Origin: Dechloromonas sp.
GTDB lineage: Bacteria; Pseudomonadota; Gammaproteobacteria; Burkholderiales; Rhodocyclaceae
Length of the DNA: 56,124 nucleotides
Direction: 5' to 3'
Assembly (NCBI GenBank): GCA_028689015.1
Contig: JAQTXC010000014.1
Coordinates: forward strand, 1-56,124
The position numbers were made by a program, and so were the translations under genes. Shown here piece by piece: positions 1 through 8,636 of this stretch. Positions within the stretch are counted from its first letter, which is position 1. Each line of letters begins with the position of its first letter. The notes beneath the pieces are model-generated. The model was not told the origin of the DNA and made no database searches. It saw only the letters and a list, made by a program, of their open reading frames with translations.

Positions 1-116
1 AACAGCCCTTGGGCGCGGCTCACCTCGGCCATTGGGTTAGCCAGTGCTGCCAGATCGAAGCGCCAGTTCGGCCAGTCACTGAACTGCCAGATATATTCGT
101 AATCGCCGCTATTCAT
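1..116 (-). CDS. Fic family protein, N-terminal fragment (runs off the window)
   Basis: Reading the minus strand from an ATG at 116 gives 38 codons open to the window edge, starting MNSGDYEYIWQFSDWPNWRF and continuing to AEVSRAQGL. The pattern YIWQ..DWP.....D...L......V...QG is the hallmark of the DUF4172 domain at the N-terminus of many Fic (AMP-transferase type) proteins. The catalytic HPFxxGNGR motif would lie outside the window, so activity cannot be judged. The gene is last of the minus-strand signalling operon, 84 bases after the HD-GYP gene. An in-frame GTG six codons upstream is an alternative start; no clear ribosome binding site is visible. Fic enzymes modify proteins with nucleotide groups, usually AMP; a link to the upstream kinase and cyclase genes is inference. 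Confidence 0.75.
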   Translation of the reverse strand, partial: MNSGDYEYIWQFSDWPNWRFDLAALANPMAEVSRAQGL

Positions 117-200
117 GCGGAGATTATGAATCACAATCGCCGCATGCGCCAAGCTGGCCGTACATCATGCGACGATAAAGGTCGCTCAGCCCACGGCCCG

Positions 201-1787
201 TTAGCAGTCCACCTGCCCGGCATCAAGAAAGGCTTGGCCGTAGCGGCGGTAGACGCCTTGTCTGACGAAGACGTCGTAGAGATCGGGGTCGATGTGGCCG
301 TTGTTTTTGAAGTTTTCAAGTATTTGCATGGCTTGTGACAGCTTCATCGCGTCTTTGTAGGGGCGGTCTTTGGCGGTCAGGGCTTCGAAAATGTCGGCGA
401 TGCCCATCATCCGGGCCTGCCAGCTCATTTCATCGCGCTTCAGGCCGCGCGGGTAGCCGTGGCCGTCCATCCGTTCGTGATGGCCGCCGGCATATTCGGG
501 GACGTTTTTCAGGTGCTTGGGCCAGGGTAGCTGTTCCAGCATGCGGATGGTGGCGACGATGTGGTGGTTGATGGTCTGCCGTTCGTCATACGTCAGCGTG
601 CCAGCGCGGATGGTCAGATTTTCCAGTTCGTTGGCGTCGAGGAAGGGCTGCACGTCTCCGGCCGGGTTACGCCAGCGATAGGTTTGCGCGATGCGTTGAA
701 TGCGGGCGATGTCGTCGTCGTTCATTCTTTCGCTGCCGCGATTGGCCTGCCGAAGAAAGTCACGGTCGACGTCACATTGCCGGCAAAAATCTGCTCGCGC
801 CTGTTCGGCTTCGGCCGTCGGCATGCCGGCAGCAATGCGTTGCCACATCTGGATTTCGGCATCGCGTTTGACGATTTCAAAGCGGGTGTCGATCAGCACG
901 ATGCGGTCGAACAGGGTTTGCAGCTTGGTCGCCTTGTCGACGACATGGACCGGGGTGGTCACCTTGCCGCAGTCATGCATCAGGGCGGCGATATGGAGTT
1001 CGTAGCGGTCTTTGTCGCTGAGTTTGAAATCGGCCAGCGGACCATGGTCGACCGCGTCAACGGCATCGGCCAGCATCATGGTCAGCGCCGGCACACGCTG
1101 GCAGTGGCCGTAGGTGTGGGGTGATTTTTCGTCGATGGCGAGGTTGATCAACTCGATGAAGGATTCGAACAGCTTTTCGAGTTGGGCGACTAGTTGCTGG
1201 TTGGTGAGGGCCACGGCGGCCTGCGAGGCCAGCGACTCGGCCAAGCGCTGGTCAGCCAGCGAGAATTCAACCACCTGGCCAGTTTTCGGGTGAATGGCGT
1301 TGATCAGTTGCATGACGCCGATCAGTTCGCCAGCGTGGTTTTTCATCGGTACGGTGAGAAAGGATTTCGAGCGGTAGCCGCTCGCCGCATCGAAACGCCG
1401 GGTGCCGGAAAAATCAAAACCTTGTGCCGTGTAGGCATCGGCAATATTGACCGTTTTTCCCGATAAGGCGGCGTAGACCGCGACCATGCTGTTATTGGCG
1501 GTGCCGTCCGGCCGGTACAGGGAGAGGTCGGCAAAAACGGGGGAGCCGGTAATCTGGCTGGCCCCGCCAAAGGAAAAACCCAGCGAGTCAGTGCGAACGA
1601 TTTCAAAATGCAGGTGCTGACCATCTTCGGACAAGCGGTACAGCGTGCCGCCGTCCGCGTGGGTGATGCCCTTGGCCGCCAGCAGGATTTTTTCTAGCAA
1701 CAGGTTGATGTTGCGCTGGCTGGACAAGGAGGTGCCGATGTCGTTCAGTTGGTCGAGACGACGAATTAGATCTGCCGAGTTTTCCAC
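201..1787 (-). CDS. GAF-HD-GYP domain protein, probable c-di-GMP phosphodiesterase
   Basis: A 528-residue cytoplasmic protein. Residues about 20-200 form a GAF sensor domain. After a helical linker comes an HD-GYP domain with the metal-binding HD pair at H271-D272 (LMHDCGK) and an intact HHERMDGHGYP signature at 436-446. Between these two motifs is a longer than usual insert (about 290-400) rich in charged residues. HD-GYP proteins hydrolyse c-di-GMP to pGpG/GMP, so the protein is expected to lower c-di-GMP in response to a ligand of the GAF domain. The start is GTG, supported by GGGAAG just upstream; the gene follows the GAF-GspE gene by 11 bases and is clearly in the same operon. The GAF domain resembles the one on the neighbouring ATPase (both have SGYRS/TGYRSR and GVMQLIN/GVIQLIN), suggesting related ligands. 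Confidence 0.93.
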   Translation of the reverse strand: MENSADLIRRLDQLNDIGTSLSSQRNINLLLEKILLAAKGITHADGGTLYRLSEDGQHLHFEIVRTDSLGFSFGGASQITGSPVFADLSLYRPDGTANNSMVAVYAALSGKTVNIADAYTAQGFDFSGTRRFDAASGYRSKSFLTVPMKNHAGELIGVMQLINAIHPKTGQVVEFSLADQRLAESLASQAAVALTNQQLVAQLEKLFESFIELINLAIDEKSPHTYGHCQRVPALTMMLADAVDAVDHGPLADFKLSDKDRYELHIAALMHDCGKVTTPVHVVDKATKLQTLFDRIVLIDTRFEIVKRDAEIQMWQRIAAGMPTAEAEQARADFCRQCDVDRDFLRQANRGSERMNDDDIARIQRIAQTYRWRNPAGDVQPFLDANELENLTIRAGTLTYDERQTINHHIVATIRMLEQLPWPKHLKNVPEYAGGHHERMDGHGYPRGLKRDEMSWQARMMGIADIFEALTAKDRPYKDAMKLSQAMQILENFKNNGHIDPDLYDVFVRQGVYRRYGQAFLDAGQVDC

Positions 1788-1798
1788 AGCACTTCCCT

Positions 1799-4132
1799 TT
1801 ATTTGATGCAGACGGCCCGCACCTGTTTGATATCGGTCACGCCTTGCAAAATTTTCTCGATGCCATCCATTTTCAGGGTACGCATCCCTTCATTAAGCGC
1901 GCAGGCGAGAATTTCGGCAACCCGGGCCTTGTCCTGAATGAGCTTTTTGACCGGCTCGCTGCCGACCAGCAACTCGTGCAAACCCACCCGCCCCTTGTAG
2001 CCGGTTTCACTACAGGTTGGACAGCCGGCGGCTCGGTAGAGTTGAAACGCGCCCTGGGGCGCAAAGTGCTGCCGCCAACGCGCCAGCACGGCTTGTCGCG
2101 CCGCCTCTGCATCGGCCTGCCAGGCCGGGGTTTGCCGCAATTCGGCCGAATACTCGTCCAACAGGCGCTCAATTTCGGCTGCTTCCGGCGTATAGGCCAC
2201 TTTGCAGTCCTTGCACAGCCGCTTGCCAAGGCGTTGGGCCAGCACCCCCAGCAAGGCGTCGGCAAAATTAAATGGATCCATCCCCATGTCGAGCAGGCGA
2301 ATGACCGACTCGGGCGCCGAGTTGGTATGCAGGGTGGCAAAGACCAGATGGCCGGTCAGCGAGGCTTCAATGCCGATGGCGGTGGTTTCCGGGTCGCGCA
2401 TTTCGCCGACCATGATGATGTCGGGGTCGGCGCGTAAAAAAGCCTTCATCACCGTGGCAAAATCGAGCCCGGCTTTTTTGTTCACCTGCACCTGGCGCAG
2501 GCCTTTCTGGGTAATTTCTACCGGATCTTCAGCCGTCCAGATCTTGGTTTCCGGGGTATTCAGGTGGCCGAGCACCGAATGCAGGGTGGTGGTCTTGCCC
2601 GAGCCGGTTGGTCCACAGACGAAAAACAGACCGTAGGGTTTTTCAACACAACGCCGCAAATTGTCGTAATTGTGTTGCGACAGGCCCAGTTGATCGAGCT
2701 TGATCGGCTCGCCAGCGGCCAGAATGCGCATCACCACATCCTCGACCCCGCCGGCCGTGGGAATGGTCGCCACCCGCAACTCAATGTCGAGCGGGCCGAA
2801 TTTCTTGAACTTGATCTTGCCGTCCTGCGGCCGCCGTTTTTCCGAGATATCTAGATCGCACATGATCTTGAGCCGGGTCACCAGCGGCGAGCGATACGCC
2901 GCCGGAATTTCGATGTAATTGACCAGCGAGCCGTCCTTGCGGAAGCGGATGATGGTCTTTTCCTTGCCGGGCCGTGGTTCGATATGGATGTCGGAGGCGC
3001 CTTGCTGGTAGGCCTCGACGATGATCTTGTTGACCAGGCGAACCAGCTCGTTATCGGCAGCGGCGGACGCCTCATCAGGGTCAGCCGCCTCCGCCCCTTC
3101 TTCACCTTCATCAAGCCCAGAAAGCAGATCATCTACCGAGCCGATATTGGACAGGGCGCCAAAAAACTGGTCGACCGTCTGCTTGAATTCGCTTTGCGTG
3201 CTGACCCGGTAATGAATTTTGCGCTTTGGAAAAACATTCTCGACCACACGGGAAATGCGCAGCCGCTCCGGGTCCGGCGCCATGACCAGCAGGCCGTCGC
3301 TGTTTTCTTCAAGCGGCAGCCAGCCACTGGCGTCGACATAATCCCGCTTGATGTTGCGCAGCAGATCAACCGGCTTCAGACGGTCTGGCCGCATGGGTTC
3401 GTAAGGGACCGCGAAAAACTTTGCCAGGGCCGCACCGATCGTGGCCGGTTTAAGACCGAGGTCACGCACCAGCACATCTTCCAGATCCAAGGCCTGCTCA
3501 CGGGCCATTTTTCGGGCTTTTTCCATGTCGACCGCGGTCAACAGCCCATCGGCAATCAAATGGTCGTAGCGCGAGCGCACCTGAAACGTGGCGCCTTTGC
3601 GTCGTTGTTCGAAGGCGACCGCCAGGGTCTGGGCCAGATCAACGACGCCTTCTTCGGCGGTGTCGGGAAAAGCTTCATCCTTGTGATGGTTGATCAACTG
3701 GATGACGCCCAGCAACTCCCCTGCCTCGCTACTGATTGGCGCCACCAGCATTTGCCGGGAGCGGTAACCGGTGCGACGGTCGACCTCCTGCAAAAACGAT
3801 AATTTGTCGCTATGCCGGCGCAATTCGGCCAGATCGTAAACATCGTGCAGGTTCAAAGTCTTGCGCGTTGCTGCGACATAACCGGCAATGCTCTGCTCGG
3901 AAATCGGCAGGCGGATATCCTTGAAGGAATTCAGGCCGGTTTTGACCTTGGAAATGATGCTCTGCCCATCGTCGGCCAGAACGTAAATGGTCAGGCGATC
4001 GGCGTCGAAGAGTTGGCAGATCTCCTGCGACAATTCGAGCATGATTTCATCCACATTTGCGGCACTGTGAATGCGGTTGGTCACCCGTTGCAGGTTCTTG
4101 AGAAAAAGCAGTCGGAGTTGAATAGTGCTCAT
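1799..4132 (-). CDS. GAF domain-containing GspE/PilB-type secretion ATPase
   Basis: A 777-residue protein (from ATG 4132) combining an N-terminal GAF domain (about 10-180) with a type II secretion/type IV pilus assembly ATPase. Visible motor motifs are the Asp box ASDIHIEP (about 379-386), Walker A GPTGSGKTT (507-515), Walker B DPDIIMVGEMRD, the His box TGHLVFATLHT and a zinc tetracysteine pair CKDC and CPTC near the C-terminus. Residues about 185-330 look like the T2SSE_N domain, followed by a short acidic linker. Such ATPases power pilus extension or secretion, but no secretin or platform gene adjoins it here, so its partner machine must be elsewhere. A GTG at 4147 is an alternative start; ATG 4132 is preferred because GGATGA precedes it. 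It lies between the phosphodiesterase gene and the HD-GYP gene in the same operon. Confidence 0.93.
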   Translation of the reverse strand: MSTIQLRLLFLKNLQRVTNRIHSAANVDEIMLELSQEICQLFDADRLTIYVLADDGQSIISKVKTGLNSFKDIRLPISEQSIAGYVAATRKTLNLHDVYDLAELRRHSDKLSFLQEVDRRTGYRSRQMLVAPISSEAGELLGVIQLINHHKDEAFPDTAEEGVVDLAQTLAVAFEQRRKGATFQVRSRYDHLIADGLLTAVDMEKARKMAREQALDLEDVLVRDLGLKPATIGAALAKFFAVPYEPMRPDRLKPVDLLRNIKRDYVDASGWLPLEENSDGLLVMAPDPERLRISRVVENVFPKRKIHYRVSTQSEFKQTVDQFFGALSNIGSVDDLLSGLDEGEEGAEAADPDEASAAADNELVRLVNKIIVEAYQQGASDIHIEPRPGKEKTIIRFRKDGSLVNYIEIPAAYRSPLVTRLKIMCDLDISEKRRPQDGKIKFKKFGPLDIELRVATIPTAGGVEDVVMRILAAGEPIKLDQLGLSQHNYDNLRRCVEKPYGLFFVCGPTGSGKTTTLHSVLGHLNTPETKIWTAEDPVEITQKGLRQVQVNKKAGLDFATVMKAFLRADPDIIMVGEMRDPETTAIGIEASLTGHLVFATLHTNSAPESVIRLLDMGMDPFNFADALLGVLAQRLGKRLCKDCKVAYTPEAAEIERLLDEYSAELRQTPAWQADAEAARQAVLARWRQHFAPQGAFQLYRAAGCPTCSETGYKGRVGLHELLVGSEPVKKLIQDKARVAEILACALNEGMRTLKMDGIEKILQGVTDIKQVRAVCIK

Positions 4133-4168
4133 CGGTTTTTCATCCACGGCGTCATCGGCGGCAGGCGC

Positions 4169-4942
4169 TCAGAACGCGAACTGCTGCTTGACTTGCAGCA
4201 TGCGCGGCTGAAATTCAGCCAGACAGTGGGCAACTTCAGCCATCGTCAGCTCATCCTGGCCAGGCTTGAGATGGGTGATGTAAATGTCACAGCGTCGCTG
4301 CAGTTGAGCCAATTCGGCGGCCAGCATGTCAGGGCAAAGATGGTACGAAATTTCGGCCAACTGGCGCTGGCGATTGGGAAAGGCGCACTCGATGATCAGG
4401 TAGCGCAGGTTGTCAATCTGGTTAACCGCCTGCCAGAAGGCATCGCACGGCCCGGTATCGCCAGAAAAGACCAGGCTGGCAGCACCGGAATCGAGCCAGT
4501 AACCCACCGCCGGCACCGAGTGATCGACCGGCAAGGGGGTAATTCGCCGCTCGCCCAGCGTGATCGTCTCGCCTGGCAGCACGGCCTGGTAACGCAGGAA
4601 GGGCTGTTCCGGGGTTGGTATTTGTGAAAAATCCGGCCAGATCTGCCAATTGAAAATATGCGAACGCAAGATGTTCAAGACCGCCGCAGTGCCATAAACC
4701 GTCAGCGGCGCCTGCCGGCGCTCGACCACCGTGTCGATCATCAAGGGCAAATGGGCAATGTGATCCAGATGCGTATGAGTAATGAAGACGTGATCGATGG
4801 CCGCCAGTTCGGCAATTTCCAGATCACCCAGGCCGGTGCCGGCATCAATCAGAATATCGTGATCGACCAGCAGCGCCGTGGTGCGCTGCGCAGGACCCCC
4901 GATGCCACCACTACAGCCCAGAACACGCAGTTTCATTGTCAT
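4169..4942 (-). CDS. Metallo-beta-lactamase-fold protein, probable 3',5'-cyclic-nucleotide phosphodiesterase
   Basis: A 257-residue soluble protein with the metallo-beta-lactamase signature HTHLDH at 56-61, an upstream LIDAGTG strand, a GDTGPCD metal-bridging Asp region and a late ITHLKPGQ histidine. The overall pattern, with the THLDHIAHLP motif and no lactamase features, resembles class II cyclic-nucleotide phosphodiesterases (yeast PDE1/Vibrio CpdP type). Its start overlaps the stop of the adenylate cyclase gene as ATGA, which implies translational coupling and fits a role in degrading the cAMP made by that neighbour. That pairing is inference; a general MBL hydrolase is the alternative. 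ATG at 4936 is a second possible start. Confidence 0.8.
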   Translation of the reverse strand: MTMKLRVLGCSGGIGGPAQRTTALLVDHDILIDAGTGLGDLEIAELAAIDHVFITHTHLDHIAHLPLMIDTVVERRQAPLTVYGTAAVLNILRSHIFNWQIWPDFSQIPTPEQPFLRYQAVLPGETITLGERRITPLPVDHSVPAVGYWLDSGAASLVFSGDTGPCDAFWQAVNQIDNLRYLIIECAFPNRQRQLAEISYHLCPDMLAAELAQLQRRCDIYITHLKPGQDELTMAEVAHCLAEFQPRMLQVKQQFAF

Positions 4943-7149
4943 TTGCTCTCAAAATTCGTCACCCCATCCCAATCGGCCGCTAGCGGCTGGTCTTGCAGCT
5001 GCTGCAGACGCTGGGCGTAAAGTGCATATAAAGGGCGCGTTGTATCGGCGGCTCGCAGCCGGGCAAGATGCAACTCGGCGTCATCCCACAAACAGGCGCG
5101 ATAGAGGCGCAAAAAATGATGCCAGGCGGTCAGTGCCGCCTGCTGCTCGGACGTCAGGTCACGCTCCAGGCCGAGCGGCTCGTAAATGGCCACCGGTTCA
5201 GCCTTGCCCTTGACCCGAACGATATCGAGCTCGCGACAGGCCATCTCGGGGAAGGCTTGCCGGGTTACTTGACCGATGAGGATGCCGACGCCGTAAACCT
5301 TGGTCGCCCCCTCCAGGCGCGAGGCCAGATTCACCGCATCTCCCATCACGGTGTAGGCCTTGCGGACTGGCGACCCCATGTCACCCACCGTCACCACGCC
5401 GCTGTTGATGCCGATGCCGATCCGCAGCGAGGGCCAGCCCCGGGCGACGAACGATTCGTTGAGCTGTTGTAACTCGGCCTGCATGGCGAGCGCGGTCAAC
5501 ACCGCATGGCGGGCATTTTCCGGGTCAGCCACCGGCGCCCCCCAAAATGCCATGATGGCATCGCCGATGTATTTGTCGAGCGTTCCCCGCTGTCGCTGGA
5601 TGATCCGGGTCATCGCCCCGAGGTATTCGTTCATCAGTTGGGTCAATTCGCGCGGTGCCATGCCTTCCGACAAGGAGGTGAAGCCGCGAATATCGGCAAA
5701 CAGGATCGTTAGCGCTTCATTCCGGCCATCCATCGAATAACTTTCCGGATCATGCGCCATCTGATCGACCAGTTCTGGCGGCACGTACTGGCCGAACAGC
5801 TCGGAAAACTGGCGTTTGGTCCGCGACTCGACAAAATACCCCCAAGACATGTTGAGCGCGTACAACGACAGAATCAGCAACAGCCATGCCGCCATCGGCA
5901 ACACCAGATTAGCGCTCTGCCACAGCCAGAGATTGAAGCCGACACTGCCTAGCAGCGCCCCCACCGCCAGCAGGCTGGCCCGGAAGGGCGATAGCAAAGG
6001 GAGCAACAGGGCGAGCAGACCGCCCAACACCAGCACGACCAGGCCATCAATGGCCCCAACATAGCCCGGTTTGGCCTTGATGCTGCCCGACAACATGCCG
6101 GCGATCAGATTGGCATGGACTTCAACCCCCGGATAAGCCGCGCCGACCGGCGTCGTCCGCAAATCGTTGAGGCCAGGTGCGCTCGTTCCGACCAGGACGA
6201 TGCGCCCTTCTAGTTGCTCGACAGAAACCTTGCCGTCCAGCACGTCGACCGCGGACAGATAAGGAAAACTGCGCTCGCGACCGCGATAGGGCACCAAGGC
6301 TGCGACGTTGTCATCGACCGGGATGCGCAAGCGGCCACTGGGCGACTCGATATCCAGCCACTCAATGGCCGGACCATCATCGGGAAAACCAGCCTGCAGC
6401 GTGCTTTCGCCAATCAGGTGGCGCAGCATGGCCAGCGACAAGGCCTCGTAATAAGCCCCCTGGTATTCAACGACCAAGGGCACGCGCCGCGCACTGCCAT
6501 CAAAATCGACCATCGGATTGAAATGCCCGGCCCCGGCTGCCTGCGCCTGCAAGACCGGCAGATTGGCACCGTAGCCCGGCCAGCTGACCACCGCCACCTG
6601 CCGACCGGCAAACGCCGCCGCCTCAAGCACTGGCGCCGGCAAGGCACCAGCCTGCCCGGCCTGGGCGGCATTGGTAAAGTAATAACCGAGAATGACAGGC
6701 CGGTCGCGCAGGGTGGCCGCCAACTGACCGTCGTAATCCAGTTGCTTGCGCAACTTGCCGAGCAGCGCCTGGTAACTCGCCTCGTTTTTCAGTTCACGAC
6801 GACCCAGCGCCTCCAGGACCTTGAGCCCCGAACTCTCATCCGGCTCGGCAAACACCACGTCAAAACCGACAATCGCTGCCCGATAATCATCGGTCAATTT
6901 GCGGATCAGGGCCGCCACCTCATCGCGCCCCCAAGGCCAGCGCCCGCGCTGCGCCAGGCTTTTTTCATCAATATCGACAATGACCACCCGCTCGTCGATG
7001 GTATTGGACATGGCTAGACGGACGCGCGCATCGTAAAGATAGGCGTCCAGCGCGCTTAGAAAAGGCAGACGCCAGAAATGACCGGTATGCCCGAGCATGA
7101 CCAGCACGAGCAGACAGCCCAAGACGATACGGACGAGATGCTTGCTCAC
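4939..7149 (-). CDS. CHASE2 domain class III adenylate cyclase
   Basis: A 736-residue membrane protein. One transmembrane helix near residues 7-22 leads to a CHASE2 extracytoplasmic sensor domain (about 30-350, with VVIVDIDEKSL and GRWPW), then about three membrane helices (364-434) and a cytoplasmic class III cyclase domain (about 475-610). Both metal-binding aspartates are present (FADIRGF D486, KYIGD D530), as are the adenine-selecting pair K526 and D604 and the catalytic N607 and R611 in GDAVNLASR. These choices predict ATP to cAMP rather than cGMP. The start is GTG in a GTGA overlap with the FHA gene. The same CHASE2 type is found on the kinase encoded upstream, so both may read the same periplasmic signal. 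Confidence 0.93.
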   Translation of the reverse strand: MSKHLVRIVLGCLLVLVMLGHTGHFWRLPFLSALDAYLYDARVRLAMSNTIDERVVIVDIDEKSLAQRGRWPWGRDEVAALIRKLTDDYRAAIVGFDVVFAEPDESSGLKVLEALGRRELKNEASYQALLGKLRKQLDYDGQLAATLRDRPVILGYYFTNAAQAGQAGALPAPVLEAAAFAGRQVAVVSWPGYGANLPVLQAQAAGAGHFNPMVDFDGSARRVPLVVEYQGAYYEALSLAMLRHLIGESTLQAGFPDDGPAIEWLDIESPSGRLRIPVDDNVAALVPYRGRERSFPYLSAVDVLDGKVSVEQLEGRIVLVGTSAPGLNDLRTTPVGAAYPGVEVHANLIAGMLSGSIKAKPGYVGAIDGLVVLVLGGLLALLLPLLSPFRASLLAVGALLGSVGFNLWLWQSANLVLPMAAWLLLILSLYALNMSWGYFVESRTKRQFSELFGQYVPPELVDQMAHDPESYSMDGRNEALTILFADIRGFTSLSEGMAPRELTQLMNEYLGAMTRIIQRQRGTLDKYIGDAIMAFWGAPVADPENARHAVLTALAMQAELQQLNESFVARGWPSLRIGIGINSGVVTVGDMGSPVRKAYTVMGDAVNLASRLEGATKVYGVGILIGQVTRQAFPEMACRELDIVRVKGKAEPVAIYEPLGLERDLTSEQQAALTAWHHFLRLYRACLWDDAELHLARLRAADTTRPLYALYAQRLQQLQDQPLAADWDGVTNFESK

Positions 7150-7811
7150 GCCTTCAGGAAAAACTCCATTTTGATGCCGGCAATTTCAACCACATCGTGG
7201 TCATCGAGCGGGTAGGCCTGGGCGTCGATGGCGACACCATTCACCAGCGGAAAGCTTTTGCCCTCAACGTGGGTGATGAAATAGCCGTGCGGCCGCTTGG
7301 CAATCACGGCCACCTGCGTTCCCGGTTTACCCAGGGTGGTCAGCGTCTTGGTCAACAGCAGTTCCTTGCCGGCACTCGGGCCGTTCAACAACTGGATGGC
7401 GGCCGGCGGCAAACTGCCGGTCCGCGATACGCTGCCAGACTCTCCAGCCTTGCCAATCTCGCCGAGCGCCAGTTTGTCAGGCCGTTGCAACATGGTTTTA
7501 TCGTGATCGTCCGGTCGAACTGCGGCCTCGGCCATGTATTTCAGGCGGTACTTGCCCAGTTCGATCAAATCGTTGTTGCGCAAAATATGTTTCTTCACCG
7601 ACTGGCCATTAACCAGCGTGCCATTGGTGCTGTTCAAGTCCTCCAGAAAGGAGTCGTTGAGGATAGTCACAATCACCGCGTGCTCGCCGGAAATGGCCAG
7701 ATTGTCGATCTGGATATCGTTCTGCGGCTTGCGGCCAATACTCAGGCGCTCCTTGTCGAGCGCAATTTCCTTCAGGACCAGTCCATCCATGGACAGGATC
7801 AGTTTAGCCAT
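7146..7811 (-). CDS. FHA domain protein with a second, degenerate FHA-like domain
   Basis: A 221-residue soluble protein. Residues about 1-95 form a clear forkhead-associated domain (LSIGRKPQNDIQI, SGEHAVI, LNSTNGTLVNG), which binds phosphothreonine. After a linker, residues about 130-221 show a similar beta-rich pattern (TLGKPGTQVAVI, YFITHVEG, LVNGVAI, DDHDVVEIAGIKMEFF) but lack the canonical SxxH and NG..N arrangement, so this looks like a diverged second FHA copy. The ATG is preceded by GAGGAAGG. It sits between the PP2C phosphatase gene (15 bases away) and the cyclase gene (GTGA overlap), so it probably reads phosphorylation by the neighbouring kinase and passes it to an effector such as the cyclase or ATPase. 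Confidence 0.9.
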   Translation of the reverse strand: MAKLILSMDGLVLKEIALDKERLSIGRKPQNDIQIDNLAISGEHAVIVTILNDSFLEDLNSTNGTLVNGQSVKKHILRNNDLIELGKYRLKYMAEAAVRPDDHDKTMLQRPDKLALGEIGKAGESGSVSRTGSLPPAAIQLLNGPSAGKELLLTKTLTTLGKPGTQVAVIAKRPHGYFITHVEGKSFPLVNGVAIDAQAYPLDDHDVVEIAGIKMEFFLKA

Positions 7812-7826
7812 CTTGCCTTCCTCGAT

Positions 7827-8636
7827 TCACTTCAAAAAAACCTGCAGTGCCTGCCACCAACCGCGCCGCAAGGCAAAATCCCCATCAACCCGCACCACCA
7901 CTACCGAAATATTGTCCCGCCCACCCGCTGCGTTGGCGGCTGCCACCAGAGCGGCCGGCAAGGCACTCCAATCACCCTCGCCATGCTGGATCAACCGGCC
8001 GATCTGGCGATCGTCGAGCATGTCGCTCAAGCCGTCCGAACAAAGCAGCAGCATATCGCCCGACCGAATGTCATGGGTATGGATCTCGACATCGACCCGC
8101 GCCTCAATGCCGAGCGCCCGGGTCACCAGATTGCGATGCTCGGAGCGACGCGCCTCGGCGACTGTCATCATGCCACGATCAATCTGCTCCTGCAGAATCG
8201 AATGATCACGCGTCAATTGCTGCAGTTTTTGATTCCGCCAGCGGTAAAGCCGCGAGTCGCCGACATGTGCGACATGCAGTTGGTTGTCGAGCAACCAGGC
8301 CAGTACCAGTGTCGTTCCCATGCCTTCGTACTGCGGCTGACGATGTGCGGTATTAAAAACAGCCAGATTGGCTGCCTGAATTTCCTCGTCCAAGATACGG
8401 ACCGGGTCACATGAGGACAAATTCTGCCCCGCAGCCCGGTCGAGACGTGCCAGCAAATTGCTGGCCAGCAGATGGGTGGTCATACTGCTCGCCACCTCAC
8501 CCGCCTTGTAGCCTCCCATGCCATCAGCCAGAATGGCCAGCCCGTAGCCCGCGTCCACATAAACCGCATCTTCGTTATGCGAACGCTGCAAGCCGGGGTC
8601 AGAGGCGTAGGCCATGACAATCGCTGGCCGACTCAT
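7827..8636 (-). CDS. PP2C-family serine/threonine protein phosphatase
   Basis: A 269-residue cytoplasmic phosphatase of the bacterial Stp/PrpC type. It has the expected metal-binding and catalytic motifs in order: SHNEDAVYVD, ADGMGGYKAGEVAS, VGDSRLYRWR, SDGLSDML and GRDNISVVVV. These enzymes use two metal ions to remove phosphate from Ser/Thr and normally reverse a partner kinase. The start codon overlaps the kinase stop codon as ATGA, so kinase and phosphatase should be made together. The pair kinase plus PP2C plus FHA is a standard bacterial phosphosignalling unit, also found in type VI secretion clusters; no type VI genes occur here. Confidence 0.94.
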   Translation of the reverse strand: MSRPAIVMAYASDPGLQRSHNEDAVYVDAGYGLAILADGMGGYKAGEVASSMTTHLLASNLLARLDRAAGQNLSSCDPVRILDEEIQAANLAVFNTAHRQPQYEGMGTTLVLAWLLDNQLHVAHVGDSRLYRWRNQKLQQLTRDHSILQEQIDRGMMTVAEARRSEHRNLVTRALGIEARVDVEIHTHDIRSGDMLLLCSDGLSDMLDDRQIGRLIQHGEGDWSALPAALVAAANAAGGRDNISVVVVRVDGDFALRRGWWQALQVFLK

